A DNA stretch of 64,000 nucleotides from positions 3,683,605-3,747,604 of the forward strand of contig OX442321.1 of the NCBI GenBank assembly GCA_949358305.1, written 5' to 3'. Source of the DNA: Strigamia acuminata. Lineage: Eukaryota; Arthropoda; Chilopoda; Geophilomorpha; Linotaeniidae. Position 1 is the stretch's first letter; each line of letters opens with the position of its first letter. The translations under genes were made by a program, and so were the position numbers. This document shows, piece by piece, positions 25,291 to 36,265 of the stretch. The notes below the pieces were generated by a model that did not search any database, was not told where the DNA came from, and saw nothing but the letters and a program-made list of their open reading frames with translations.

Positions 25291-25572
25291 AAAAAATATG
25301 ACATGCAGAGAAAACTGCCACAATTTGCCCATTTTCAGCCCATCAGATCTTGAGAGGAAAACATAATTTTATTGGCTGTGTGAATCGCTTAATGCAGTGG
25401 TAGTAGATATAGTTTTGAAGCGCTTTAACAATTGGTTCTAGAACTTTATTTGGGTCAAGAGATATTGATTATTTGAAATGAAGTCAAGCATTTCGTTTAA
25501 CTTGAAAAATATTTATTGAAAATCTAATGTTCATCTCAAATGATTAAGCGTTAAAACTTACCTTCGGGGCCC

Positions 25573-25787
25573 CACATCTAGCGTGACACATTCTACCGCG
25601 ACAATCCGTCCCTAAAAAATGTTTTTTACATAAAAAACCAGTAAGGTTAGGTTCGCAGGGGGTCAAGGGGGGGGGGCTGCTCTTGTTAGCACTTCTTAGG
25701 AATTAGACAAAGAAAAACGTAGTCGCAGTTTCAAAAGTCGCGGTAAGTCGTGTCGCGGTAAGATTTTGTCGCGCTAGATGACACACC
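25573..25787. mobile_element. MITE with CATCTAGCG termini
   Basis: The left end (CATCTAGCGTGACACATTCT, then ACCGCGACA) is matched in inverted orientation by the right end (TGTCGCGGTAAGATTTTGTC then GCGCTAGATG), giving imperfect terminal inverted repeats of about 35 bp in a 215-bp element. The centre holds a G-run at about 25667. It has no coding capacity. A related fragment lies at about 29640-29735 (TGTCGCGCTAGATAACACGC). Confidence 0.65.
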
Positions 25788-26361
25788 CCCTTACTTTCAA
25801 TGGTTTGGTAACTTTGTAGTTCACTGATTTCACGACTCAGTATCCATCATACTAACATAAACTTTTTAAATCATCTTTCTTGAGAATACATGAAATGAAA
25901 AACTTTTCACCACAGATTTTGAGTCGCAAATGAACTATATTTATTCTATTTATATGAGTAGTTGCCAAGGAAATAAACCTGACATCCACCATTGCCAAAG
26001 AGATAATAGATGCATTATTGATGCTTACAAGAATAAGGAATTTTGCCAATAGTTATTACTTAACACTAGTTGTGCAAGTGCCCGTATGTAACACATGGGA
26101 AAATCAAAGAATAAAAAATATCACGAAATGAAGATATACAAAACATGTACACGTATAGCACTAATCTAATCACTGATCACAAGTAAGTTCTTAGGCATGT
26201 TCCAAACAGTCCAAGTCATTACTCATTAATTTGAGTGTGTTAAATGCTTGTACAGATTTTGTAGAAAAGTCGTTGGAACTTGACTCGTTACAATAATAAA
26301 CTGTAATCGACAAACGTAAGATGAAACATTTCATAAATAAAACGAGAAGTGTGTATTGAAT
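25788..26361 (-). other. 3-prime flank of IR gene 1
   Basis: No independent gene is seen. From about 26160 the sequence is the conserved downstream flank shared with genes 3 to 8 (copies near 40540, 45280, 48900, 52570, 57880 and 61510): GTAAGTTCTTAGGCATG, TTAATTTGAGTGTGTTAAAT, CAATAATAAACTG, ending GTGTATTGAATTTAC at the stop codon. I could not place a polyadenylation signal with confidence on the minus strand. Confidence 0.6.
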
Positions 26362-28918
26362 TTACAAAATGAATTTAGCAATAATCAGTTCAAATACACC
26401 AATAATTAAAGACATTAAAATCGCACCCATTAAAATAATAAAAGGTCCAATTATTTGACCAAGCGAAACTGGATTAAAATGATCTACTAAACATTCCGGC
26501 GGCTCGGGGAAGAAATGTTGGTATTCTACTGATAAGATTCCATATTCCTTCATTAGTAAAATTCTGTTTAAGAAAATATTTCAATTTTCGTTTGATAAAA
26601 AAAATAATTGCCATTTGTTTACAATACTTGCGATTGAAATAATCCATGTAGGCAAATTGTTTTGAATATCCCAACGATATAGGTCGTCTCCTCACATAAT
26701 GAGATGCAACAGCAAAACTGCAATTCCCATAAATCATATCGCGTGCCGAAATGAATCCAAATTTTCCACCATACGCCAACTCAATTCCATCACGAGCAGT
26801 ACGAACTTTTAAAACAGTTTTATTATTGTATGGTGGTTTCTGTTAAAAGTAATTCTTTTATACAATTAAGCAAATAAAATTTTTATCCTAATACCTGGAA
26901 TATTTCTTCAACACTAGTGCCTTTGCCTATTGCTGGCAAATATTCTGTATTTTCCAACATGTCGTCAAGGGAGGAAAAAGGAACTTTGATGTCCGTTGTT
27001 GCAAGCAAAGAAGTCAATGTGGAATTGTAACTTTCCCACAGCAAGATCGAAAATGTGATATAGACTATGAAGACAATTTTCATGGCCTTCAATGAAAAAG
27101 TATTGAAATTTCCTGAAACATAGTGAAGGCAAAGATATCAATTTTTTTCGAAAAATTTTTCTTAAATACGGTTATAAACCTTGTATCACAATTGGCCAAA
27201 AAAGCAGGACATTGTTAATTAAATTTAAAAAACAACTCTGATAATGTTTTATGCTTGATAAACGACTTGCTAATTCACTGATAAAAATAACCATCAAGCT
27301 TGTTGCAAATACGCACAGCCACATTTCTATATTGAACTGTTGCAAATAAAAACCGTAATTCCATTCGCGTTGATCTAATTTTCTATACAAAATTTCATAC
27401 TGAAATGCATAGAAATGCGGTGAGTAGTTTACGTAGTCTCTTCTCTGTCTGGTAATGCTAAGCCCAGTAGAAATGTCGGCCGTCTAAACAAAAGGAGAAT
27501 TAATTTAAAATTATAAATATCAATTTCTTATTTAATGATCTGTAATACACACTCCTTGTGTAAGATCACCCATCATCCCTGACCAAGTGCGATTTACAAA
27601 GCCTCCATATTGACCATTTTTGTTCCAAATGATTTTAAAACTTGCAAGTTTTTAGAAATTTAGACAATCAATACAAGTAAATAAATTCAATCTTTGTGTA
27701 TGTTTTACCTTGTATTAAGGTTAGTTTTAAAAATGTTGAAAACTTCTCCAAAATAACCTCCTAGTATCAGTAAATTATTTATGTAAGTTAATGTAAACAT
27801 TGGTAGAAGCTATAGTAAAAACATTTAAAAAGTAAGCTTGTTTAATATAAACGTGTCTTACTTACCTGAAATCCTGTTAATCTTATTTCCTTTCCCAAAA
27901 GCTGAATCTGTCTGTCCTTATGGATATTTCTAATCTTTTTTTTCACTACTTTCAGAATCCACAATTAAAAATAAATCATTTTGAACATAACTTACGGATT
28001 GATTATCACAACTTAGTTGTAAAAATGATTTTCTTGCATCAATTCTTTGCCATTTGTATCCCAAATACTGAAATTTGCTCTGCAATATAAAGTATAGCAT
28101 TTAATGATCCGCCAATAAGTGAAAATTCCTGCACTAAAGCCAAATAAAAATTTTAAATGCACAACAAAAACCTAACACATTCGTTTGTCAATACCATATG
28201 ATGGAAACACTTTTCAGAAAACAATTTTAAATAGACCAATGAAGTTATAGCTCATTGCTTACACTACAGTGGACAATTTTATAGCCCTAAACTCTAAGTA
28301 AACCGATACAAAAAGTAGTCCATAACACCAGAATTGTAATCAAACTCCAGGCATTGTGATCGATTACCAACAATTGTTTCATTGTCAGAGGAATCAGAAC
28401 TACTTTTCCGCGTAGTAGAGCACAGTCCACAGTTAGGCGTAATCCGGCTCAACCAATTGGAAATAACTCAACGTTGTATCGGTTTACAGTATAGGTGCAG
28501 TGTGAGTTTGAGGTAATTAACAAAAAAAAGTAAAAAAAAAATTTGAATATTAATTTAGACCCTTTTAAAATTTAGGGTCCGATACCTTGTTCGCAATGTT
28601 ATCAATATATCTTACCTCGGAATTACTCTTCAAAAAATCATCTGAAAGCAAGATTAAATGCCTGTGAAATTATAATAAAACACTATACCAGTATACAGAA
28701 TATACCAGTATGCCCATTTACCATTGTTCGAAATCAGAGTTACACTAGCACATTTGGTTGTGTAGAATTGTACATTTTTGGTGTGATTGTAATCAATGGA
28801 ACATACTGGAACAGAAAATTTGGCTATTTATTTTGTATCATTTTCTTTTATACCCATAACGGTTTAACTTACGTGTTTGGCTTTGGAGCGAAATGATTAC
28901 GAGTACAAGAAAATACAT
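26362..28918 (-). CDS. Ionotropic receptor (IR), copy 1
   Basis: Predicted ligand-gated cation channel of the IR branch of the ionotropic glutamate receptor superfamily, acting in the plasma membrane, probably of chemosensory neurons. Exons on the minus strand: E1 28873-28918, E2 28722-28805, E3 28616-28641, E4 27996-28079, E5 27866-27934, E6 27709-27809, E7 27553-27640, E8 27180-27483, E9 26895-27112, E10 26628-26839, E11 26362-26563; about 477 residues. E1 encodes a signal peptide (MYFLVLVIISLQSQT). E8 has the S1 motif SITRQRRDYVNYS with the amino-acid-binding arginine position, M1 (WLCVFATSLMVIFIS) and the pore loop ending WPIVIQG. E9 has M3 with SYNSTLTSLLAT. E11 has M4. The optional cassette before E4 (28172-28209 plus 28080-28133) carries a 5-bp insertion that breaks its frame, so the gene is open only if E3 joins E4 at TTGCAG (28080). 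Family assignment is firm; splicing and expression are inferred. Confidence 0.8.
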
Positions 28919-29042
28919 TATGAGCCCTTTAAGTAAGGTATTATCCCGTTGGTACAATAGTTTTTTCAGACCCTTTGTTTTTACGCCAAGTGTGGAGAAA
29001 GATGTCTACAAGTATACGTCAAAATGCAATGCTGTAGTGGAC
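28919..29042 (-). promoter_or_regulatory. Proximal 5-prime flank of IR gene 1
   Basis: This short upstream stretch shares CGCCAAGTGTGGAGAAAGATG with the flanks of genes 5 and 7 (near 52118 and 60427), so it is a reduced version of their upstream block. It is cut off by the transposon that starts at 29043. The promoter role is inferred only from position and conservation. Confidence 0.45.
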
Positions 29043-29493
29043 AAGGTTGAACGACGTTATTAGGTTTGGCCACTTCCGCGAAATGACGTCACTTCCTGAA
29101 TTTGAAGGGGCAGAGCTAGTGGCATAGCCATTGCTTCTCTGACGTCAGTGGGCGCCGATTCAAAATTCAAAGTGCAAAAATGCCATCGTGGGCAGTTTTT
29201 TTGCATGTAAAAATACCGACAAGTCAAAATTAGGTTTTAAATTAGCTTTTTTTCATTTTCCAGAGATAAGAAGATTATAAAAAATGACAATTGGTGTGCA
29301 AACAAAAAGATATGATCAATTTTAAAGCAGAAAGAATCTGTTTATGCCGTTTTCAATAGTGTGACATTGCAAATTACATGCAACAGACAGTTGGACAACC
29401 CAGCGACCACTGACGTTACAAAAATGAGAACCAATGAGAGCCTGGTACACCCAACTCTCCAAGTGGCCAAACCTAATACCGTCGTTCACCCTT
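29043..29493. mobile_element. TIR element upstream of IR gene 1
   Basis: Terminal inverted repeats of about 33 bp bound a 451-bp element. The left end reads AAGGTTGAACGACGTTATTA then GGTTTGGCCACTT, and the right end is its inverse with two or three mismatches (AAGTGGCCAAACCTAATACC...). There is no transposase. The centre contains two TGACGTCA/G motifs. It sits about 125 bp upstream of the start codon of gene 1 and may separate it from older regulatory sequence. Confidence 0.75.
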
Positions 29494-30082
29494 GGTATTG
29501 CACAATTTTTACAAATGTTTTTAGGTCATTCCTAATTTATACCAGTTTGGGGCCTCAATTTGAAAGTGATTTGGTTAACATTTTTCTGGTAAAACCTAGT
29601 GAATTGCATGTAGTCTGTGAAAAATTAGTAATTTAGTAATGAAATAAAGTAGCTGTAGGTTGTGTTGCTGTACATTGTTTCGCTGTACATGGTGTTGCGC
29701 TGTTATAAAATGTCGCGCTAGATAACACGCCAAGGTTCACACGACGATCTGGAAACATAATTAATTTATTTAGGAGGAACAAATCTAATTGTTTCAGAAC
29801 TATAAAAAAGGTCGATAAATCTATCATGAAATAAAATTACTCCAAGGTGGGAGGTGGGAGTAAAAACAATTATAATATTAATGACTTTAAATTGAAGTGC
29901 CACTGGAATCAATTATCAATTACTGTTGCCGTGGTTATGAAAGTGTAAATGTTTGTTTGTTGAAAAATCAATTTGAGTTGACAAAAAGTGGAGTGTTCAA
30001 CTCCATTGGTCAAATCTTGACCTCTATTAATTTTGTATGAAGCGCATGCGTCAAGCACCCCCTACGCTAATTTTGTTGAAAT
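29494..30082. other. Intergenic, no gene seen
   Basis: AT-rich sequence. A fragment at 29640-29735 resembles the MITE at 25573-25787. Short frames on both strands look random. Confidence 0.5.
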
Positions 30083-30620
30083 GTGACCACTTGGCCACCC
30101 AAGGGTGACCATCGTCACTGTCACATGCCACCCAATGGCCCTAAGGTCATTCCTCTCGTGGAGTGGTATGACCCAGTACAGTGAAGGAAGGAGCTGCGTG
30201 GTCTGGGGAGCAGAGAGAAGAGCACTGGGTCTCAACCAAGACAGGTGTGTGAAGTAAGGTTCTGAAGCCAGCAAGAGTCATCGTACTCTGTGCTGACTCT
30301 GCACTCCTCCCCATTCACTACTTCGACGCTCAGTAGTGTAATGATGAATCCTCTACAACCTCCATGAGCGGTTGCATGGGCCATATGGGTGAGTACAGCA
30401 GAATGTTATGTTTGACCGGCCTAGATGGGGCTCCTTCCCTGATCGGTTGCCGGTGTGGCACTGCCAACACGTGGGTAGACGGGACTCTCCAACCCCTAGA
30501 CAAGGAATTAAAGGCCAACAACCCAACAATCTGGAGTTCCTTGTCTTATTTACATGAGTAAGCACCTCACCCCATGATAACCAGTTCCTAGGCCGCCATG
30601 GAGAAGACCATACCAGTCAC
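30083..30620 (-). repeat. GC-rich dispersed repeat, copy 1
   Basis: The reverse complement matches 55893-56455 along most of its length and the shorter copy at 51075-51440. Shared landmarks include TTGGCCTTTAA, CTAGGGGT, TGCTGTACTTACCC, ACTGAGCGTC and GTGGTGAATGG. It is more GC-rich than its surroundings. I do not recognise the family: no TIRs, LTRs, poly-A tail or clear tRNA-type A and B boxes were found. Several overlapping frames of 63-70 codons lie on both strands and are probably not genes. Confidence 0.75.
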
Positions 30621-32534
30621 AATAATAAAACCAGTTATGTTAATTCCGTAATACCAACGGCTGCTTTTTTCATACTCCAATCGGTACCATCTTGTATAAA
30701 AATTCCTTTTCTTTCATTTAACCATTGAATTGTGGTTGTGACCCCCTTATTTAAACACAATTTAGCATTTACTCACACTTTGGGAGGTGGGTTCTTGCCT
30801 GAAAGTCTGTATGACACTTATGATAGTTTCCAGTAGGCCATTTTGAATTAGGTGATGGTTTTTGGCTGTTTTTGTTGTTCACTCCGTTTATAGAAACAGT
30901 TAAAACCGAAACTTTGAACGCACTTAATGTCTTTAATACTCCAAATTTTAAACTTAAAATCGACTTTTTAAAAGTATTTTAGTTGTTCACCCCGTCAGAT
31001 GCAATGGCATTAAAACGGTGTAAACTTGAGCACAACTTTTTGACGTTCTTACCTCATTCCTGTCGATATTGACAGTGCTGAAGGTTTCGTGTTGTTATCG
31101 CAACTACCGCATTAAGTTTTAAAATTAAAACGGAGGTATTGATTCGAGGTGAAATTGCTTTTTAAATATTTAAGAGCACTTTCTTGCAAAGTGGTGTACT
31201 CTGCAGAATGAGAGAAGAGAATATTTAGTGTTTAAGATTTAAGTTCAGTTTGGTTAAACTTTTTTTCCAATTTGGGATTGGCGTGGTACCTATAGTGGCA
31301 AATCGTGATGGCCGGCATCATGGCAGATTTATAGTTCGTGAATGTGAAAAATTCATTAAAAACATTTGAAATTGATATTAATGTTTAATAAAGAAAATAC
31401 CTCGCAATTACAAACTCACTTGTCAGTCATATTGCATTCCTTGGTACAACAATTTTTTTTATTTGAATTAGTTGCCTCTGTATGGTGGCCCGGAAGGGCC
31501 ATCGAAATTTATTCAAAGTATAGAAATTTTACACCTGGCCCAGAAGGGCCAAATAAATTTTAAATTTTAAAAATAAAAAATTTCTAAATTTTTGATAGGC
31601 CGTGATCGAGGACTTTGGGCCATCGACCCAGAAAGGTCCAAATAGTCTTATTTTGACAAATTTTGACACCCGGTGGAGGGAATTAGTAATATCTTTGGTT
31701 CAAAACCTGCTGATTGAGAGACTAATTATTATTTCCTCGTTTTAGTAATGGATTGGAAAAACGATAATACTTGGAAACACTCCCGTGGCTGTTTTGATGT
31801 CCAAATTCTGTTTATAGAAACTTCATAAACAATAACACAGAAAATTTTAATTCATCTTTTATTTGCACGATTTTTTACGTTTTGAAACAAAGATATTGCT
31901 AACACCTCTACCCCATTTGGTGTCAAAATGGGACTATTTTGGTCCATGCGTAAATTTTCCTGAGCCATATGTGAATTTTTCAAATTTTGAAAATATCAAG
32001 ATGGCAATTCTGGGCCACCATAACTAAGCTTTTAATCTTGACTGACAGTCCAGTACATACTTGATGCACACAATGCGGTCCAACCGCAAAGTCAAAATTT
32101 ATTTTGCATATATGTTGCATATATGTTGGAGATTTACCGACCTCAATATGTTATTGGTCACCGCCAGGAGTGCTAATAACGTCAACGAGACGTCATGCGT
32201 TACCAAAAGATTATTTGTTTGAACCAATCAGAGATTGGCATATAGTGTTATATGGTAGTATAGTATTGACCATTGCATTTGAAAATAAAATCACATAACA
32301 TTTTGAACAGCCTGTGTACAATACATGTGCCATTAATATTTACAAGAAATGGTGGCAGATCGATGGTAAGATCACCACACGTAAACGAGTTGTTATAGAA
32401 GTAAGTCACGAGGAAGAGAAGTAACAAGTGTTCGCACGAGACGATTTCGTGGGAATTTCAAAAGGTTAGGACGTAAAAATCTTTGCAAAACGATCGCACG
32501 AAGAAGTAAATTAAACAAGAAGTGGGTATTAAAT
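30621..32534. other. Intergenic repeat-rich spacer
   Basis: No gene is supported. At 31739-32185 it matches the left half of the long dispersed repeat at 60695-61500 (shared GGAAAAACGATAATACTT, TTTTTTACGTTTTGAAACAA, CACACAATGCGGTC). Around 31485-31640 a GCCC(G/A)GAAGGGCCA motif recurs three times. Unlike the other genes, gene 2 lacks the conserved 3-prime flank here; it survives only next to the stop codon. Confidence 0.55.
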
Positions 32535-35500
32535 TTACAAAACGAATTTAACAATAATCAGTTCAAATATACCAATAATTAAAGACATTGAAATTGCGCC
32601 CATTAAGATTATAAACGGTCCAATTATTTGACCAAACGAAACTGGATTAAAATGATCTACTAAACATTCCGGCGGCTTGGGGAAGAAACGTTGATAGTCA
32701 AGTGATAAAATTCCATACTCCTTCAATAATAAACTTCTGTTTGAGAAAATATTTCAATTTTTGATTCATAATAAAAATGACTGCCATTTGTTTACTTGCG
32801 ATTGAAATAATCCATGTAGGCAAATTGTTTTGAATATCCTAACGATAGAGGTTCTCTGCCCACGTAATGAGGTGCAACATCAAAACTGCAATTTCCATAA
32901 ATCAAATATCGTTCCCAAACGAATCCATATTTTCCACCATAAGCCAACTCAATTCCCTCACGAAGAGTATAAACTTTTAAAACAGTTTTATTTTCGTACG
33001 GTGGTTTCTATTAAAAATAATTTTTATAAAATTAACCAAATAACATTTTTATCGTAATACCTGGAATATTTCTTCGTTACTACTGCCTTTGAGTATCGCT
33101 GGCAAATAGTCTGTATTTTCAAACATGTCGTCAAGAGAGACAAATGGAACTTTGATGTCCGTTGTCGCAAGCAAAGAAGTTAATGTGGAAGTGTAACTAC
33201 CCCACAGCAACATCGAAAATGTGATATAGACTATGGAGACAATTTTCATGGCTTTCAATGAAAACGTATTGAAATTTCCTAAAACATAATGAAGGCAAAG
33301 ATATCAATTGTTTTCGATCAATTTCCCGTAAATACAGTACAAACCTTGTATCACAATTGGCCAACAAAGCAGAACATTGTTAATTAAATTTAAAAAACAA
33401 TTCTGATAATGTTTTGTGCTTGATAAACGACTTGCTAATACACTGATAAAAATAATTATCAAGCCTGTTGCAAATATACACAGCCACATTTCTATGTTGA
33501 ACTGTTGCAAATAGAAACCGTAATTCCATTCGCGCTGATCTAATTTTCTGTATATAATATCGTACAGCTCTGGAAAAAATTCCGGGGAGAAGTTGACGTA
33601 GTCTCTTCTCTGTCTGGTTATGCTAACCCCAGTTGAAATGTCGGCTGTCTACACAAAATGAAGAAGAATTTAAAATGCCTAATATCACTATACCTAACTT
33701 TGATGTGTAATACACACCCCTTGTGCAAGATCACCTATCATCCCTATCCAACTGCCATTTAAGAAGGTTCCAAATTGTTCATGTTTGTTCCGAATGATTT
33801 TAAAACTTGCAGGTTTTAAGCAATTTATAGAATCAATCAGTTGATATTATTTAAATAACTTTATTCTTTGTTTATATTTTACCTCGCGTTAAATTGAGTT
33901 TTAAAGATGTTGAAAACTTCCCCAAAATAACCACCAAGTACCAATGAGTTGTTTACACCAGTTAATATAAGGTATGGTGGAAACTACAGAGAACATTTAA
34001 AAAATGGTTTGTTTACTGGAAATGCAGTCCTACCATGAATAACATGGACAAGTATGTGTGTGTTATTTCCTATTGATTCATTCATCTGTGCACTAATTGG
34101 ATGACAGCATCGCTTGCCAACTATTCTGTAAGCGTGTTTGTTACCTAATGTCATCTTAGAATGCAGTGTGGCTATAGTATATTATGTGACACCATCGGTG
34201 GCAAAACGCCTTGTACATGTGGATACGTGGCCATGTTATCTTTGGTTCATGGTCCTACTTACATGAGTAACTGTTAACCTTATTTCCTTTTCCAAAAGCT
34301 GAATTCCTCCGTTCTTTTGGATACTTTTAATCTTTTATTTTAACACATTCAGAATAAACGCTTAAAATTTAATCAATTTGAAAACAACTTACGGATCGAT
34401 TATCACAACTTAGTTGTAAAAAAGACTTTCTCGCATCAATTCTTTGCCATTTGTATTCTAAATACTGAAATTGGTTCTGCAATATAGAGCATTTAATGAT
34501 GCAGTAAGAAAAAATTCCTGCTCTAAAGCCAAATGAAAATGAATTATAAAAGCACAACAAAAGCTTAATATAGGAGTTTATCAAAACCATACGATAGAAA
34601 CACTTTTCAGACAGCAATTTTACGTACACCAATGAAGTTATAGGTCATTGCTTACACCGATTTTATAGCCCTACCGGTAGGTGCTATGTGAGTTTGAGTT
34701 GAGGGCACTAATAGAATATTAATTTAGGCCCTCTTAAAATTGGGGGTTTTAGGCGTGCGCCTTTTGAGCCTAGGCCTAAACGTATCCCTGCAATTACATC
34801 AGCATGCAGTGAAAGCTTTTCTGTTGCATTGCCGGTGTCTTTTTCACGATATTATCAATATCTTACCTCGGAATTATTTTTCAAAAAAATTCCTAAAAGC
34901 AAAATTAAATGCATGTGAAATAATAATTAATCACTGTACCAGTATACAGTATACAGGGTGAGTCAAAAGTCTGGAAACACCTTTTTTTCTTGAAAATAAC
35001 CGAAAATATATCAATTCTATTGATGTAGGCATATAGGAAGTTGATGTTGGGCTATCCAGTGGTGACCTTAAAGTTGACCCGGAAGGTCATCTTCAAGGTC
35101 ATTCACTTCTTAACTTTTAAATCGTTTAAGATACAGCAAAATTTCCAATTACAAAGTTGTAGAACACCATCCAATTAGTACTATGCAACTTATCTCAGCC
35201 ATCTTAAGTTAAATTTTTTTTTTAAAAAAAGAAAAACAAATCAGCAAATTGAGACTTTTTATCTTATGAAAATAAAATAATTTAAGCATTAAAAAAATAT
35301 GGTGGTTTTTCTTGTTTGCTAGCATAATAACAAAAATTTGAATACATTTATTAAACAAATTCAGTACTTTTTGGAGTAGAAATTTAAGTTTTGTCACAAT
35401 GGCTGGCTTTACTTCAGCTGATTTGTTTCATTTCAAAATGAAAACATTTAACTCAAGATGGCTGAGATAAGTTGCATAGTACTAATTCAATGGTGTTCTA

Positions 35501-35913
35501 CAACTTTGTAATTGGAAATTTTGCTGTATCTTAAACGGTTTAAAAGTTAAGAAGTGAATGACCTTGAAGATGACCTTTCGGGTAAAATTTAAGGTCACTA
35601 CTGGATAGCCCACCATCGACTTCCTAAATGCCTACATCAATAGAATTGATATATCTTCAGTCATTTTCAAGAAAAAAAGGTGTTTCCAGACTTTTGACTC
35701 ACCCTGTATATGTCCATTTACCATTATTCGATATCAGAGTTACACTAGAACATCTGGTTGTGTAGAATTGTACCATTTTGGTCTTATTGTAACCAGTGGA
35801 ACATACTGGATCATAAAATTTAGCTATTTAGTTTGTGTCATTTCCTATTATGCTCAAAAATGTTTTTACTTACATGTTTGAAGCGATATGATACCAAGCA
35901 GAAGAAGAATCAT
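32535..35913 (-). CDS. Ionotropic receptor (IR), copy 2
   Basis: IR-type ligand-gated channel with the same plan as copy 1. Exons: E1 35874-35913 (MILLLLGIISLQT signal peptide), E2 35722-35805, E3 34867-34892, E4 34393-34476, E5 34263-34331, E6 33883-33983, E7 33718-33805, E8 33345-33648, E9 33061-33278, E10 32796-33007, E11 32535-32736. All join in frame without stops to about 475 residues. The S1 motif is SITRQRRDYVNFSP; M3 contains SYTSTLTSLLAT; M4 is GPFIILMGAISMSLIIGIFE. The gene is longer than its neighbours because a 753-bp foldback transposon sits in intron 2. The cassette ahead of E4 is fully open here (34565-34602 plus 34477-34522), and its own 42-nt intron is stop-free and in frame, with GC in place of the donor GT seen in copies 1 and 5. 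It is one of the best candidates for a functional receptor. Confidence 0.87.
34954..35706. mobile_element. 753-bp foldback MITE (mariner-like ends) in intron 2 of gene 2
   Basis: Flanked by TA on both sides (34952-34953 and 35707-35708). The left end CAGGGTGAGTCAAAAGTCTG is repeated inverted at the right end, and inverted similarity continues inward for about 250 bp on each side of an AT-rich loop of about 220 bp. No transposase is present. TA duplication and CAGGGTG-type ends suit a non-autonomous Tc1/mariner relative. Intron 2 of gene 5 shows the empty site. The transcript of gene 2 could form a very long hairpin here. Confidence 0.88.
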
Positions 35914-36265
35914 TATGAGTCCGTACCAGGTGTTAATACAATACCAGTAAGGTATTAAGACTGTTCGCTAAAAATCACCAAGATGCTTAACCAAGGCCTG
36001 TGCTGATGATAATGTCATTTACCAGACAAAAACAATATTGATTATAATCATACAAAGAATAGAATCATGCATTTTTAATCTTAGTTTTGCAAATTAATCA
36101 TTTTTCTCTTGTGCTGATAAAAGTAAATTGATTGCTAATTCATGTTATTAGTGCAGATTAAACTGCTCGTGCCTTCATGACTAAGCCTTCGTGTCAAACA
36201 TACGCTCACAAAAGAATTAATTAATATCGACTAGAGAGAATTTTACGATGGTGGCGCCACTACTG
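35914..36265 (-). promoter_or_regulatory. Type-B upstream block of IR gene 2
   Basis: This 350-bp flank is conserved upstream of genes 3 (44796-45177) and 4 (48240-48610): ACCAGTAAGGTATTAA, TTCTCTTGTGCTGATAAAAG, TTAAACTGCTCGTGCCTTCA, AATATCGACTAGAGAGAATT and GATGGTGGCGCCACTA. It differs from the block upstream of genes 5 and 7. Similarity stops at 36265, where transposon debris begins. A promoter-proximal role is inferred. Confidence 0.6.

Noticed and set aside
26080-26200. tRNA or small RNA genes in the IR spacers
   Set aside because: I looked for cloverleaf-like A and B boxes in the conserved flanks and saw none; conservation follows gene duplication.
28255-28285. TATA motif as the main promoter of the IR genes
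   Set aside because: It lies within intron 3, downstream of the signal-peptide exons, and is missing from several copies. Kept only as a low-interest finding.
30062-30565. Overlapping 63-70-codon frames on both strands
   Set aside because: They lie in a GC-rich dispersed repeat and the frames are not kept in its other copies.
34369-34632. Start of gene 2 at the ATG inside the cassette
   Set aside because: A better signal-peptide start (35913) with in-phase E1, E2 and E3 exists upstream in the same arrangement in every copy.
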